A DNA stretch of 23,244 bases from a bacterium (GTDB taxonomy: Bacteria > Oederibacteriota > CAKKQC01). The stretch spans positions 1-23,244 of the forward strand of contig CAKKQC010000025.1 of assembly GCA_919901855.1 (NCBI GenBank). The letters run 5' to 3'. Under the pieces are notes generated by a model. That model was given only the letters and a program-made list of their open reading frames with translations. It did no database searches and was not told the DNA's origin. How positions within the stretch are numbered: the first letter of the stretch is position 1; each line of letters starts with the position of its first letter. A program made the position numbers and the translations under genes. Positions 15,939 through 21,927 of the stretch are shown one piece after another.

Positions 15939-16256
15939 TCAGGCGATGGGGGGGCGGAACAGGACGGCGCCCGCCTCGGCGGGCTCATCACCCGGGGCGA
16001 CGGGGACGCAGTCGACGACCCGGTCCGGGGCGGCCACGGCGAAAACCGCGGGGGCCACGGCGTGAACCGCTGGGCCGCAGTTGCAGCTTTCGCCACCGCC
16101 GCAAGGGGCCTTCTCCTGCGCACAGCAGAAGCCGTCCGGCTGCGAACAGCCGGGGCACCCGTAGGGCCGGCACTCGACCGGCCCCTGGGCCGTCTGGACG
16201 GCCGCCGCCACCACGAGGAACAAGGCCAACACGTATCTGTCCATGTCTTGTGTCAT
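15939..16256 (-). CDS. Small cysteine-rich exported protein
   Basis: 105 residues from ATG 16256 (GGAG 8 nt upstream); a longer frame upstream lacks such a site. The N-terminal hydrophobic segment YVLALFLVVAAAV acts as a signal peptide or anchor. It is followed by a compact cysteine cluster with ten Cys in about 35 residues (C..YGCPGC....FCC....PC....SCNC) and then a Pro/Ala-rich tail with one more Cys. The spacing is reminiscent of metal-binding or disulphide-knotted periplasmic peptides, but I recognise no named family. It lies on the same strand directly before the five-gene ABC operon, which hints at a joint role, perhaps metal binding. That is inference. Confidence 0.65.
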   Translation of the reverse strand: MTQDMDRYVLALFLVVAAAVQTAQGPVECRPYGCPGCSQPDGFCCAQEKAPCGGGESCNCGPAVHAVAPAVFAVAAPDRVVDCVPVAPGDEPAEAGAVLFRPPIA

Positions 16257-16354
16257 TCTACCAACTCCGGCCCGGCCCCAGCGGGTTCCCGGCCCGGCGG
16301 CCCGATTCACCGCCCTGGTGGCCCAAATGCCGTCGGCAACCACGGAATTCCTTG

Positions 16355-16498
16355 TCAGGTTTCCTGCGACAGGTATTCAAGGAGGCCGGGAAGCAGGGCG
16401 TGAGCCCGCTCCACCAGGGCGACGCCGGACGGTTCGAAGAGGAACGGCTCCAGCGACCGCGCCATCCTGGCCAGGTCCGTGCCGTCACGTGAGAACAC
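16355..16498 (-). CDS. Short reading frame after AbiEi-like gene, possible toxin remnant
   Basis: 47 residues from GTG 16498, with AAGGAG 7 nt upstream, overlapping the 3' end of the AbiEi-like gene. The translation (SRDGTDLARMARSLEPFLFEP, then GVALVERAHALLPGLLEYL) is protein-like. It could be the C-terminal scrap of an AbiEii-type nucleotidyltransferase toxin, which normally follows AbiEi, or simply a small coupled protein. No nucleotidyltransferase motif is present. Confidence 0.35.
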   Translation of the reverse strand: MFSRDGTDLARMARSLEPFLFEPSGVALVERAHALLPGLLEYLSQET

Positions 16499-17105
16499 GG
16501 ACGCGCTCCTTGATCTTCGCCGCCGACTGCCCGAACAGGCCCGCGTACCGGGCCATCCTCCCGCGGTCGAGCCTGCGGATTCTCCTCCGGTTCCATCGCT
16601 CCGTCAGCGGATCGAGCGGCTCCCCTCTGCGCAGGGCGGCGTACAACCGGTCGACGATCGCCTTCTCCGGATCGGCCATCCGGACCTGCCGGTGCTCGAC
16701 TTCCACCAAACCATACCCCCTGAACGCTGCCGGCTTGACCGCGAAGTACGTGAAGGTGCCGTGCGGATTGACGAACCGCCGAGTCCATCCGGAAGTGACC
16801 GAGGTTACTTGCACCGCGACATCCGGGACCAGCCCGTGCTGGAACATCGCGGTGTCGAGCGAGACGTAGGAGGGCTCATACAGGCGGTTCGCCACGAACA
16901 GGTCGGGGATAACTACCGGCTCCGGCCAGGCCAGCTCGAACAGGCCGCGCTTCAGCCGCCTGATCCAGCCCCGGCGCGCCCACTGGTGCATCTGGAGGTT
17001 TGCCACCCCCCGGCCCCGGGGCGGGAACATCGCGGCGAGATCCCGGGTCGAGAACACCTCGAGCCCGCCGGCATGCAGGACGCTCGCGGCACTGCTGATA
17101 TCCAT
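16485..17105 (-). CDS. AbiEi-family type IV antitoxin / transcriptional regulator
   Basis: 206 residues. An N-terminal winged-helix-like part (VFSTRDLAAMFPP...NLQMHQWARRGWIRRLKRGLFEL) is followed by the AbiEi core: YEPSYVSLDTAMFQHGLVPDV, QVTSVTSGWTRRF.NPHGTFTYFAVKP and MADPEKAIVDRLY. In AbiE systems this protein represses its own operon and neutralises the AbiEii nucleotidyltransferase toxin, giving phage abortive infection. Here no intact toxin follows; only a 47-codon frame remains (16355-16498). It is therefore an orphan antitoxin or a regulator in its own right. A perfect -10 TATAAT (17119-17114) sits 8 nt before the ATG, so the message is nearly leaderless. Confidence 0.85.
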   Translation of the reverse strand: MDISSAASVLHAGGLEVFSTRDLAAMFPPRGRGVANLQMHQWARRGWIRRLKRGLFELAWPEPVVIPDLFVANRLYEPSYVSLDTAMFQHGLVPDVAVQVTSVTSGWTRRFVNPHGTFTYFAVKPAAFRGYGLVEVEHRQVRMADPEKAIVDRLYAALRRGEPLDPLTERWNRRRIRRLDRGRMARYAGLFGQSAAKIKERVRVLT

Positions 17106-17113
17106 TGCGGTTG

Positions 17114-17119
17114 ATTATA
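17114..17119 (-). promoter_or_regulatory. -10 element of the AbiEi-like gene
   Basis: TATAAT on the minus strand, 8 nt upstream of the start ATG. A weak -35 candidate (TTGCGG, short 15-nt spacing, or CGTTGC at 17) lies upstream. The distance implies a leader of at most a few bases. Confidence 0.55.
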
Positions 17120-17313
17120 GCATGATATAAGCTTCCGCAACGGCCTGCCGTGGCCCTCTTCCCCAACCACGGCTGCGCTGGAATGTTGCCGTATACGATC
17201 GCGGCCACTCGCGTCTTCCGCGACCGGTCCTCGGCCCCGATCGACCTACGATCGGTCGCCCGGAGCCCCAGCGCACCACGGGATGCCTCGGATGTACGGC
17301 CGGACGCGACACG

Positions 17314-17342
17314 TTGGTGAAGGCTGAACGCTGGACTAGAAT
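17314..17342 (+). promoter_or_regulatory. Promoter of DUF3024 gene copy 1
   Basis: -35 TTGGTG (17314-17319), 17-nt spacer, -10 TAGAAT (17337-17342). Transcription should begin near 17349, giving a leader of about 30 nt with a purine-rich GGGAAGG before the ATG at 17379. The rest of 17120-17313 shows no gene. Confidence 0.55.
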
Positions 17343-17378
17343 GGGACGCAGGAACGCTCCGGGGACGGGAAGGCGATC

Positions 17379-17804
17379 ATGAAACCGGTCGAGATGCCAA
17401 TTGAAGTCCGCACGCACGCCGAAGAGCTGATCAAGGAGTTCGCCCGCAAGCGGATCCCCGAGGACCTCGAGGACAAGGTCCGGATCCTCCACAAGACCCG
17501 CGGTTGCGCGATCACGCTCATCGAGGAGCGCCCGCACTTCATGCGCCCCGGCCTCTGGACGCTCTTCGAGGTCGCGCAGTTCCGCTACAAGCCCTCAACC
17601 GGCATCTGGACTCTCTACTGCCGCGATCGCCACCACAAGTGGTGGCGCTTCACCCCCGAGCCCCCCTCCCGCGATCTCGCCGCCCTCATTCGGGCCTGGA
17701 TGAGGACCCAACCTGCATCTTCTGGGGGTAGTACACCCTCAACATCGTCCTTCCCACTCGCCCCCCCCACACCCCTCATGCCAGCCGGTTGCCTTCACAA
17801 GTAA
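17379..17804 (+). CDS. DUF3024 family protein, copy 1, with frameshifted C-terminus
   Basis: 141 residues as read. Residues from MPIEVRTHAEELI to DLAALIRA match copy 2 (20272-20610) almost residue for residue, including the family core FEVAQFRYKPSTGIWTLYCRDRHHKWW. Just after LIRA a G present in copy 2 (GAGCCGTGG) is absent here (GGGCCTGG). This shifts the frame, so the conserved ending VDEDPTCIFWG is replaced by an unrelated Ser/Pro-rich tail of about 30 residues. The ancestral stop TAG is still visible out of frame near 17730. The gene is thus probably a decaying duplicate, although the core domain could still fold. DUF3024 has no established function. Similarity to copy 2 begins at or just before the ATG and ends at the old stop, so the duplicated unit is essentially the gene itself. 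Confidence 0.8.
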   Translation: MKPVEMPIEVRTHAEELIKEFARKRIPEDLEDKVRILHKTRGCAITLIEERPHFMRPGLWTLFEVAQFRYKPSTGIWTLYCRDRHHKWWRFTPEPPSRDLAALIRAWMRTQPASSGGSTPSTSSFPLAPPTPLMPAGCLHK

Positions 17805-17817
17805 ATACTCGTATAGT
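17789..17817 (+). promoter_or_regulatory. Promoter of the HigBA-type pair
   Basis: -35 TTGCCT (17789-17794), 17-nt spacer, -10 TATAGT (17812-17817). Only 6 nt separate the -10 from the GTG start at 17824, so transcription should begin at or next to the start codon, giving a leaderless toxin message. Confidence 0.7.
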
Positions 17818-17823
17818 GGAATC

Positions 17824-18186
17824 GTGGATGCGCGCTACGAGGTAGTCTTCTACTTGTCTTCCCGGGGCGACTCTCCCCCGAAAGAGTTCGTCGACCGGCT
17901 CGAGAAGCGCGTGAGAGCGAAGGTGTACAAGTGGCTTGACCTGCTCGCGGAGGAAGGTCCGGACCTACCGCGTCCCCATGCGGACGTGGTGGACGGACCG
18001 ATACGGGAGCTCCGCGTGGGATTCGGCCGCCTGGAAGTGCGACTGCTCTACTTCTTCCACGCAAGGACGTTGATCGTGGTCGCCCACGGTTTCCTGAAGA
18101 AGGCCCGCGCCATCCCGGACGGGGAGCTTCGCAAGGCCCACCGGGCGCACGCGGACTGGTTGATACGGTACGGAGGGTCGAAATGA
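17824..18186 (+). CDS. higB: HigB-type (RelE/Gp49-like) toxin
   Basis: 120 residues. It matches the phage-derived Gp49-like/HigB family: an N-terminal strand YEVVFYLSSRGDSPPKEFV, helices rich in Lys/Arg, a central PIRELRVGFGRLEVRLLYFF strand pair and a C-terminal VVAHGFLKKARAIPDGELRKAH segment, which carries the basic residues typical of ribosome-dependent mRNA interferases. It starts at GTG with no ribosome binding site because the promoter is too close. Its stop overlaps the antitoxin ATG (ATGA), so the two are translationally coupled in the toxin-first order of HigBA systems. It lies between the two DUF3024 copies, suggesting an acquired module. Confidence 0.88.
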   Translation: MDARYEVVFYLSSRGDSPPKEFVDRLEKRVRAKVYKWLDLLAEEGPDLPRPHADVVDGPIRELRVGFGRLEVRLLYFFHARTLIVVAHGFLKKARAIPDGELRKAHRAHADWLIRYGGSK

Positions 18187-18470
18187 AGGACAGGGGAATC
18201 ACACTGAAGTCAGCACTCAAGAAGGAGCTCCGGGACCCGGAGTTCCGGAAGGCGTTCAATGACGAGGACCTGCCCGCGCGGCTGGCGGTCCGGATCGCGA
18301 AACTGCGCGAGGCCCAGGGGCTCACGCAACGGGCCTTGGCCAGGAAGATGGGCGTCACCCAACAGGCGCTCTCCCTCCTCGAAAAGCCCTCGTCCGCCCG
18401 CTACACTCTGCGGACCCTCCAGCGGGTGGCCAGCGCGCTGAACCGGGAGCTTGTCGTCCAGCTTCGATAG
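18183..18470 (+). CDS. higA: HigA-type antitoxin, XRE helix-turn-helix
   Basis: 95 residues. The C-terminal two thirds (about 36-90) form an XRE/Cro helix-turn-helix: RIAKLREAQGLTQRALARKMGVTQQALSLLEK followed by YTLRTLQRVASALNRELVVQL. The N-terminal about 30 residues (KSALKKELRDPEFRKAFNDED) are the toxin-facing extension seen in HigA-like antitoxins. It is coupled to the toxin by a 4-base overlap. By family knowledge it should neutralise HigB and repress the shared promoter at 17789-17817. Confidence 0.9.
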   Translation: MKDRGITLKSALKKELRDPEFRKAFNDEDLPARLAVRIAKLREAQGLTQRALARKMGVTQQALSLLEKPSSARYTLRTLQRVASALNRELVVQLR

Positions 18471-18481
18471 ATTGCGCGCGT

Positions 18482-18568
18482 CGGACCAAACTGAACACGA
18501 TTATCGGAGCAATCTGAACACCGAAATCGGACCAACTTGAACACGGAAGACGGCCAAGCTGAACGGAG
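18482..18568. repeat. Four 23-bp tandem repeats, IS21-like terminal array
   Basis: Units start at 18482, 18505, 18528 and 18551, each beginning CGGA/CGGC and containing CAA..CTGAAC(AC), with exact 23-bp period; the fourth is partial. IS21-family elements carry multiple internal terminal repeats of this GGA.CAA.TTGAAC form, bound by the transposase IstA. No transposase gene or opposite end is present nearby, so this is a solo or relic IS end. Confidence 0.7.
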
Positions 18569-18820
18569 CAGGGGGCCTGGGGGCTCCTCCGAGGAGGCGC
18601 GGCCGGTCTGGCGACGCTGGACACTACACGACGCGCCGACGGCGTCCCTGCCAGGGAGCGAAAGCGCGGAAGATCAGGTGCATTTCGATTCGTTCATCAG
18701 GGGAGTCGAGGGCAGGGAGCAGGCCAATTGGCTGACTCGTTTCCGCGGGTTCAGCGACGTGGCCAACGCCCTGAAGGTGGGCCACTCGCCCTCGCACTTT
18801 CCTGGAGAAGTAGTAGATGA
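18569..18820. other. No gene seen; decayed sequence
   Basis: Between the tandem repeats and the gene remnants no protein-like frame is apparent on either strand. Long open frames crossing it are antisense to the remnants and have no family resemblance. It is likely debris left by IS activity. Confidence 0.45.
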
Positions 18821-18946
18821 TCACGTGGGGTACTTGTCGTTAGCAAAGAGGCGCGCCTCGTACTTGCCAACCTTCAGGAAGCTGACGAGTCCAAGGTTGA
18901 ACACAAGTTCGAAGGTCCTCATCCTGTCGGTGATATTCACCTTCAC
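18821..18946 (-). pseudogene. C-terminal fragment of a DUF6941-like protein
   Basis: A 41-codon stretch on the minus strand reads VNITDRMRTFELVFNLGLVSF, then a strand GKYEARLFAND, ending at TGA 18823-18821. This resembles the C-terminal part of DUF6941-type proteins (LVFNLG...FP..G.YEFRLFANG). Its 5' part is missing and is replaced directly by the radical-SAM fragment in another frame. Confidence 0.45.
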
Positions 18947-19313
18947 TGACGACCGAGATCATGTGCACCCGCTGTTCGGGATCGACCCGCGCCTCGTTCA
19001 AGAGCCGCAGCGCCCGGATGGCCCGGTCGAACGCACCCGGGCACGCCCGCTGCGCGTCGTGCTTCGCGGGGTCGGCGTAATCCACCGAGATGCTGATCTC
19101 GTACATCCCGGCGGAGAACAGGGCCTTGGCGATCTCCGGCGTCACGAACCAGCCGTTGCAGATCATGGCCGCGAAGTTGTCGCGGGAGAAGTTGCACGCA
19201 TAACCGACCTGGAGATTGACATGGACGAGCCGCCTGCGCAGAAAGGCGTACCCGTACCGGAGCTTCTTCGCGGCATCCCCGTAGCCCACCGCCCATTTAT
19301 ACCCGATCGTCAA
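18840..19313 (-). pseudogene. Radical SAM protein remnant with internal deletion
   Basis: The open frame gives 157 residues, but homology covers only about the first 122 (to about 18948). HVNLQVGYACNF, the lead-in to the CxxxCxxC iron-sulphur motif, is joined within two or three residues to RDNFAAMICNGWFVTPEIAKAL, a segment that normally follows some 50-60 residues later. The second and third cluster cysteines and the GGE-type motif are therefore missing. The following part (YEISISVDYADPAKHDAQR, AFDRAIRALRLL, RVHMISVV) is well preserved and then runs into unrelated sequence. This is an inactive, doubly truncated gene of the MoaA/NirJ-like class. The original substrate cannot be told. Confidence 0.7.
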
Positions 19314-19408
19314 CCGGCGATGCGCCGCCGGCCCAAAAGCCCTCCGAGAGCACCAGGGGATGAGGCCGATGCACGACCGGACCCGTCCTGGAGGGCTAGA
19401 ATGCCCCT

Positions 19409-20260
19409 ATGGACGTCTGGTATGTCGGCGTGCTGGCCTTCCGCAAAAATGTCCTTATGGTACGCACCAAGACCGCAGAGGGCGCCGGCAAATGGTCATT
19501 GCCGCGTGAGTTCGTGCGGCACGGCGAGAAGGAGGACGACGCCGTCATTCTCACTCTCCGGCAGGATACTGGGTTCGACACGGTTCCCAACAGATTCCTC
19601 TACGAGACCGAGCCGATGGAGGACGGCAGTCTCGTTCGCTGCTACCTCCTCGTCTTCGATCGGGCGGAAGGAGCACCGCGAGATTTCTCCGACCTTAACG
19701 TCGCCCTGACCAACAACAGCTCGACCAGAGAATGCCGCTGGTTCCCGCTCGGCGAGGCCGGCGAGGATCCCGAGGTCGCCCGTGCGATCCCCCTCCTGGC
19801 ATGCAAGGTGGACAATTGGCCCGCGGCCCATCCATACAACTGGGCCAGCATCCCTGATAAGAAGCGGGAGATGGAGCATCGCGCCCGCCGCGCACAGAGG
19901 TACTTCACGATCCCGGAGCCGCCCGAACCGGAACCGGACCCGCTATACCAGGCGCTGTTCAAGATCGCAGATCACATACCTGAACGGCATGAGCTGGTAT
20001 GGGATTTCGTGCGGCGATTCGGTGGCCACCCCTCCGAGCGCGTCCGTGACGCCCTAGCCGTTTGCCTGCTCGAAGACCTGCTGCGTGACCACTTCGACCG
20101 GTTCTTCCCGAAGGTCGAGCTTCTGGCCGGGCAAGATCCGGGCTTCGCCGACTGCTTCTGGCGCTGCTGGGATGTTGGCCAGGCTTCCCTGCCCGGTAAC
20201 CAGGAGCGCTTCCGTTCCCTGCAAGAGCGGATACGCAGCAAGAAGGGCGGTGGAACCTGA
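19409..20260 (+). CDS. Nudix-fold protein with degenerate Nudix box plus C-terminal helical domain
   Basis: 283 residues. The N-terminal part (about 1-135) has the Nudix fold pattern: VGVLAFRKNVLMVRTK, GKWSLPREFVRHGE, YLLVFDRA and ECRWFPLGEA. The Nudix box Gx5Ex7REUxEExGU is badly eroded: Glu40 is kept, but the metal-binding R-E and E-E positions are Leu48, Thr49, Gln52 and Asp53, and the first Gly is Glu34. Hydrolase activity is therefore unlikely; a ligand-binding or sensor role is plausible. The C-terminal region (about 175-275) is helical (ERVRDALAVCLLEDLLRDHF, then ADCFWRCWDVGQ) and resembles a small helical domain seen in standalone proteins of unknown function. A -10 TAGAAT lies 6 nt before the ATG, giving a leaderless message. 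DUF3024 copy 2 follows 11 nt later. Confidence 0.65.
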   Translation: MDVWYVGVLAFRKNVLMVRTKTAEGAGKWSLPREFVRHGEKEDDAVILTLRQDTGFDTVPNRFLYETEPMEDGSLVRCYLLVFDRAEGAPRDFSDLNVALTNNSSTRECRWFPLGEAGEDPEVARAIPLLACKVDNWPAAHPYNWASIPDKKREMEHRARRAQRYFTIPEPPEPEPDPLYQALFKIADHIPERHELVWDFVRRFGGHPSERVRDALAVCLLEDLLRDHFDRFFPKVELLAGQDPGFADCFWRCWDVGQASLPGNQERFRSLQERIRSKKGGGT

Positions 20261-20271
20261 AACAGGCTGAT

Positions 20272-20610
20272 ATGCCCATCGAAATCCGCACGCACGCCGA
20301 GGAGCTGATCAAGGATTTCACCCGCAAACGGATTCCCGAGGGTCTCGAGGACAAGATCCGGATCCTCCACAAGACCCGCGGTTGCGTGATCACGCTCATC
20401 GAGGAGCGCCCGCACTTCATGCGGCCCGGCCTCTGGACCCTTTTCGAAGTCGCCCAGTTTCGCTACAAGCCCTCAACCGGCATCTGGACTCTCTACTGCC
20501 GCGATCGCCACCACAAGTGGTGGCGCTTCACCCCCGAGCCCCCCTCCCGCGACCTCGCCGCCCTCATTCGAGCCGTGGATGAGGACCCAACCTGCATCTT
20601 CTGGGGATAG
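20272..20610 (+). CDS. DUF3024 family protein, copy 2, intact
   Basis: 112 residues with a full DUF3024 domain: HAEELIKDFTRKRIPEGLED, ITLIEERPHFM, FEVAQFRYKPSTGIWTLYCRD and the conserved ending DEDPTCIFWG. It is nearly identical to copy 1 about 2.9 kb upstream but keeps the correct reading frame. The similarity begins at 20257, at the stop codon of the Nudix-like gene, where CTG replaces the upstream ATG of copy 1. Translation therefore starts at the second ATG here. It is likely co-transcribed with the Nudix-like gene. Function is unknown. Confidence 0.85.
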   Translation: MPIEIRTHAEELIKDFTRKRIPEGLEDKIRILHKTRGCVITLIEERPHFMRPGLWTLFEVAQFRYKPSTGIWTLYCRDRHHKWWRFTPEPPSRDLAALIRAVDEDPTCIFWG

Positions 20611-20628
20611 CCCACTCGACGCCCCCCA

Positions 20629-21294
20629 TCATGTTACCGGTCTCTCGAGGAATCCGGAGAAGTCCCACGGGATTTCGGATGCCCCAGGTCCCTCCTCGCT
20701 ACGTGACAAACTCATGATGGACTGCCTGTGTGCTGCGCCCACCAAAAATGCATAATTGCTGAATGAAGCCTGCCGGCAGTGCTTCCGAATGTTCTCCATC
20801 ATTGCAGCGTCTCGGCGCTCGTTGGTCTTGATCCATAGGTCGTAGTTCTCAGCAAGCCTAGGGTCGGCAAGCTTCCCGATCGCGGTCAGGATCGCGGCGT
20901 ACCGCTTGGAGAAGAGATCGCTACAGTACTCGCTGTTGAGATACGCGAATCCGTATACACTGACGTAATGCCTGTGCGTTCCTGCTATCTGGTCGTACTC
21001 AGGGCCCGCCCTGCCTACTCTGTCGATCACTTCACCGAAGTTCTCGAAGAATGCCGCTTCTGGTGTTGGTAGGTCTACCGGGATCAGGTCGACCCGATGC
21101 TTCTCGCGATAGCGACTTACTGCGGTTCCCTCGAGGTTCATGCGGCCGCGGTTGAAATAGGTGCCGAGGGCCGCAGCAGGGGCTTCAAGGAAGATGACCT
21201 CGGGATTGATGCGCATCAGAATTGCCAGTAGCTCAGAGCTATTGCAGAGGCCATTCTCCGCATGTTCGGTAAAGACCACGGATACGCGCTTCAT
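20629..21294 (-). CDS. TraB/Tiki-like (ChaN/GumN-type) protein, tentative
   Basis: 221 residues, cytoplasmic by appearance. The N-terminus VSVVFTEHAENGLCNSSELLAILMRINPEVIFLEAP and the C-terminal MMENIRKHCRQASFSNYAFLVGAAHRQSIM follow the TraB/PrgY/Tiki-superfamily outline: an early (T/E)xH element, a 'xPEVIFLE' segment, and a late R..MxxNI...LVGAxH segment. I hold this at family level only. Codons are visibly less GC-rich than in the neighbouring core genes, which points to recent transfer. Its ATG overlaps the stop of a small upstream frame (ATGA). Possible roles include metal-dependent peptidase-like activity or sensing; none is shown. Confidence 0.6.
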   Translation of the reverse strand: MKRVSVVFTEHAENGLCNSSELLAILMRINPEVIFLEAPAAALGTYFNRGRMNLEGTAVSRYREKHRVDLIPVDLPTPEAAFFENFGEVIDRVGRAGPEYDQIAGTHRHYVSVYGFAYLNSEYCSDLFSKRYAAILTAIGKLADPRLAENYDLWIKTNERRDAAMMENIRKHCRQASFSNYAFLVGAAHRQSIMSLSRSEEGPGASEIPWDFSGFLERPVT

Positions 21295-21449
21295 ACGGTG
21301 ACTTCATGCCGGCGCGCAATCAGCTTGACCGTCGCCCGGGTATCGAGGAATGGCGCCATCCCTAACAGAGTAACACTCGCTTGAAAGGCCTCCTTGTGTC
21401 TCACCGGATTAGACATACCGCGTCTGCGCCTCAAGAGCAGGGACATCAT
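21291..21449 (-). CDS. Small hypothetical protein coupled to the TraB-like gene
   Basis: About 52 residues if started at ATG 21449, or about 42 from ATG 21416; neither has a strong ribosome binding site. The end of the frame overlaps the next ATG as GTATGA, which is the main reason to report it. The translation (MSNPVRHKEAFQASVTLLGM, then ATVKLIARRHEVTV) is protein-like but matches no family I recognise. Confidence 0.35.
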   Translation of the reverse strand: MMSLLLRRRRGMSNPVRHKEAFQASVTLLGMAPFLDTRATVKLIARRHEVTV

Positions 21450-21604
21450 TTCGATATTGGCATTCGCCTTCCCCCTCCCGCGAGCATTGCATGAATGCAA
21501 GAGCGTCCCTCTTCTTGGGCCGCGCCGAGCTGGCCCGCCTCTGGGCGCAGGCGCAAGCCCACCGGCCGCTGGATTCAATCCCACCGCTGGTCTAGACTGG
21601 AACC

Positions 21605-21877
21605 ATGAAGAGGATCGCCAGCGCCCAGGCCCAGCAGGGCTACCGGTTCGCCATCCGTTTCGAGGACGGTGCGAGCGGGGTGGTGGATCTGTCCAGCCTT
21701 GTGGACAACGGCGTATTCGTTGCGTGGCATGATCCTGCCGAATTCGGGAAGGTGGCCGTCGACAACGCCACCGGCACCGTGACCTGGCCGGGAGGCATCG
21801 ACCTCGACCCCGACCAGCTCTATCATGACGTCACCGGCGCGCCGCTTACCGGTGCCTCCCAGCCCGTCGCCCGGTAG
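21605..21877 (+). CDS. DUF2442 domain protein
   Basis: 90 residues. It shows the DUF2442 pattern: YRFAIRFEDGASGVVDLSSLVDNGVFVAWHDPAEFGKVAVDNATGTVTWPGGIDLDPDQLY. DUF2442 proteins are often encoded next to DUF4160 partners in toxin-antitoxin-like pairs; no DUF4160 gene is visible on either side, so this is a solitary copy. A -10 TAGACT (21593-21598) is only 6 nt from the ATG, so the transcript should be leaderless. It ends about 50 bases before the tRNA-Lys gene. Confidence 0.85.
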   Translation: MKRIASAQAQQGYRFAIRFEDGASGVVDLSSLVDNGVFVAWHDPAEFGKVAVDNATGTVTWPGGIDLDPDQLYHDVTGAPLTGASQPVAR

Positions 21878-21927
21878 CTGTTCTCCCCGGCTCGACCGCG
21901 TCCGCATGCGATAGACTAGTTGATAAT

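Noticed and set aside
16258-16788. 176-codon minus-strand frame overlapping the AbiEi-like gene
   Set aside because: It is out of frame with a well-matched AbiEi gene; only the separate 47-codon frame at 16355-16498 looks protein-like.
18537-19709. 390-codon plus-strand frame across the remnant region
   Set aside because: The translation has no coherent family pattern and runs antisense to the radical-SAM remnant and into the Nudix-like gene in another frame.
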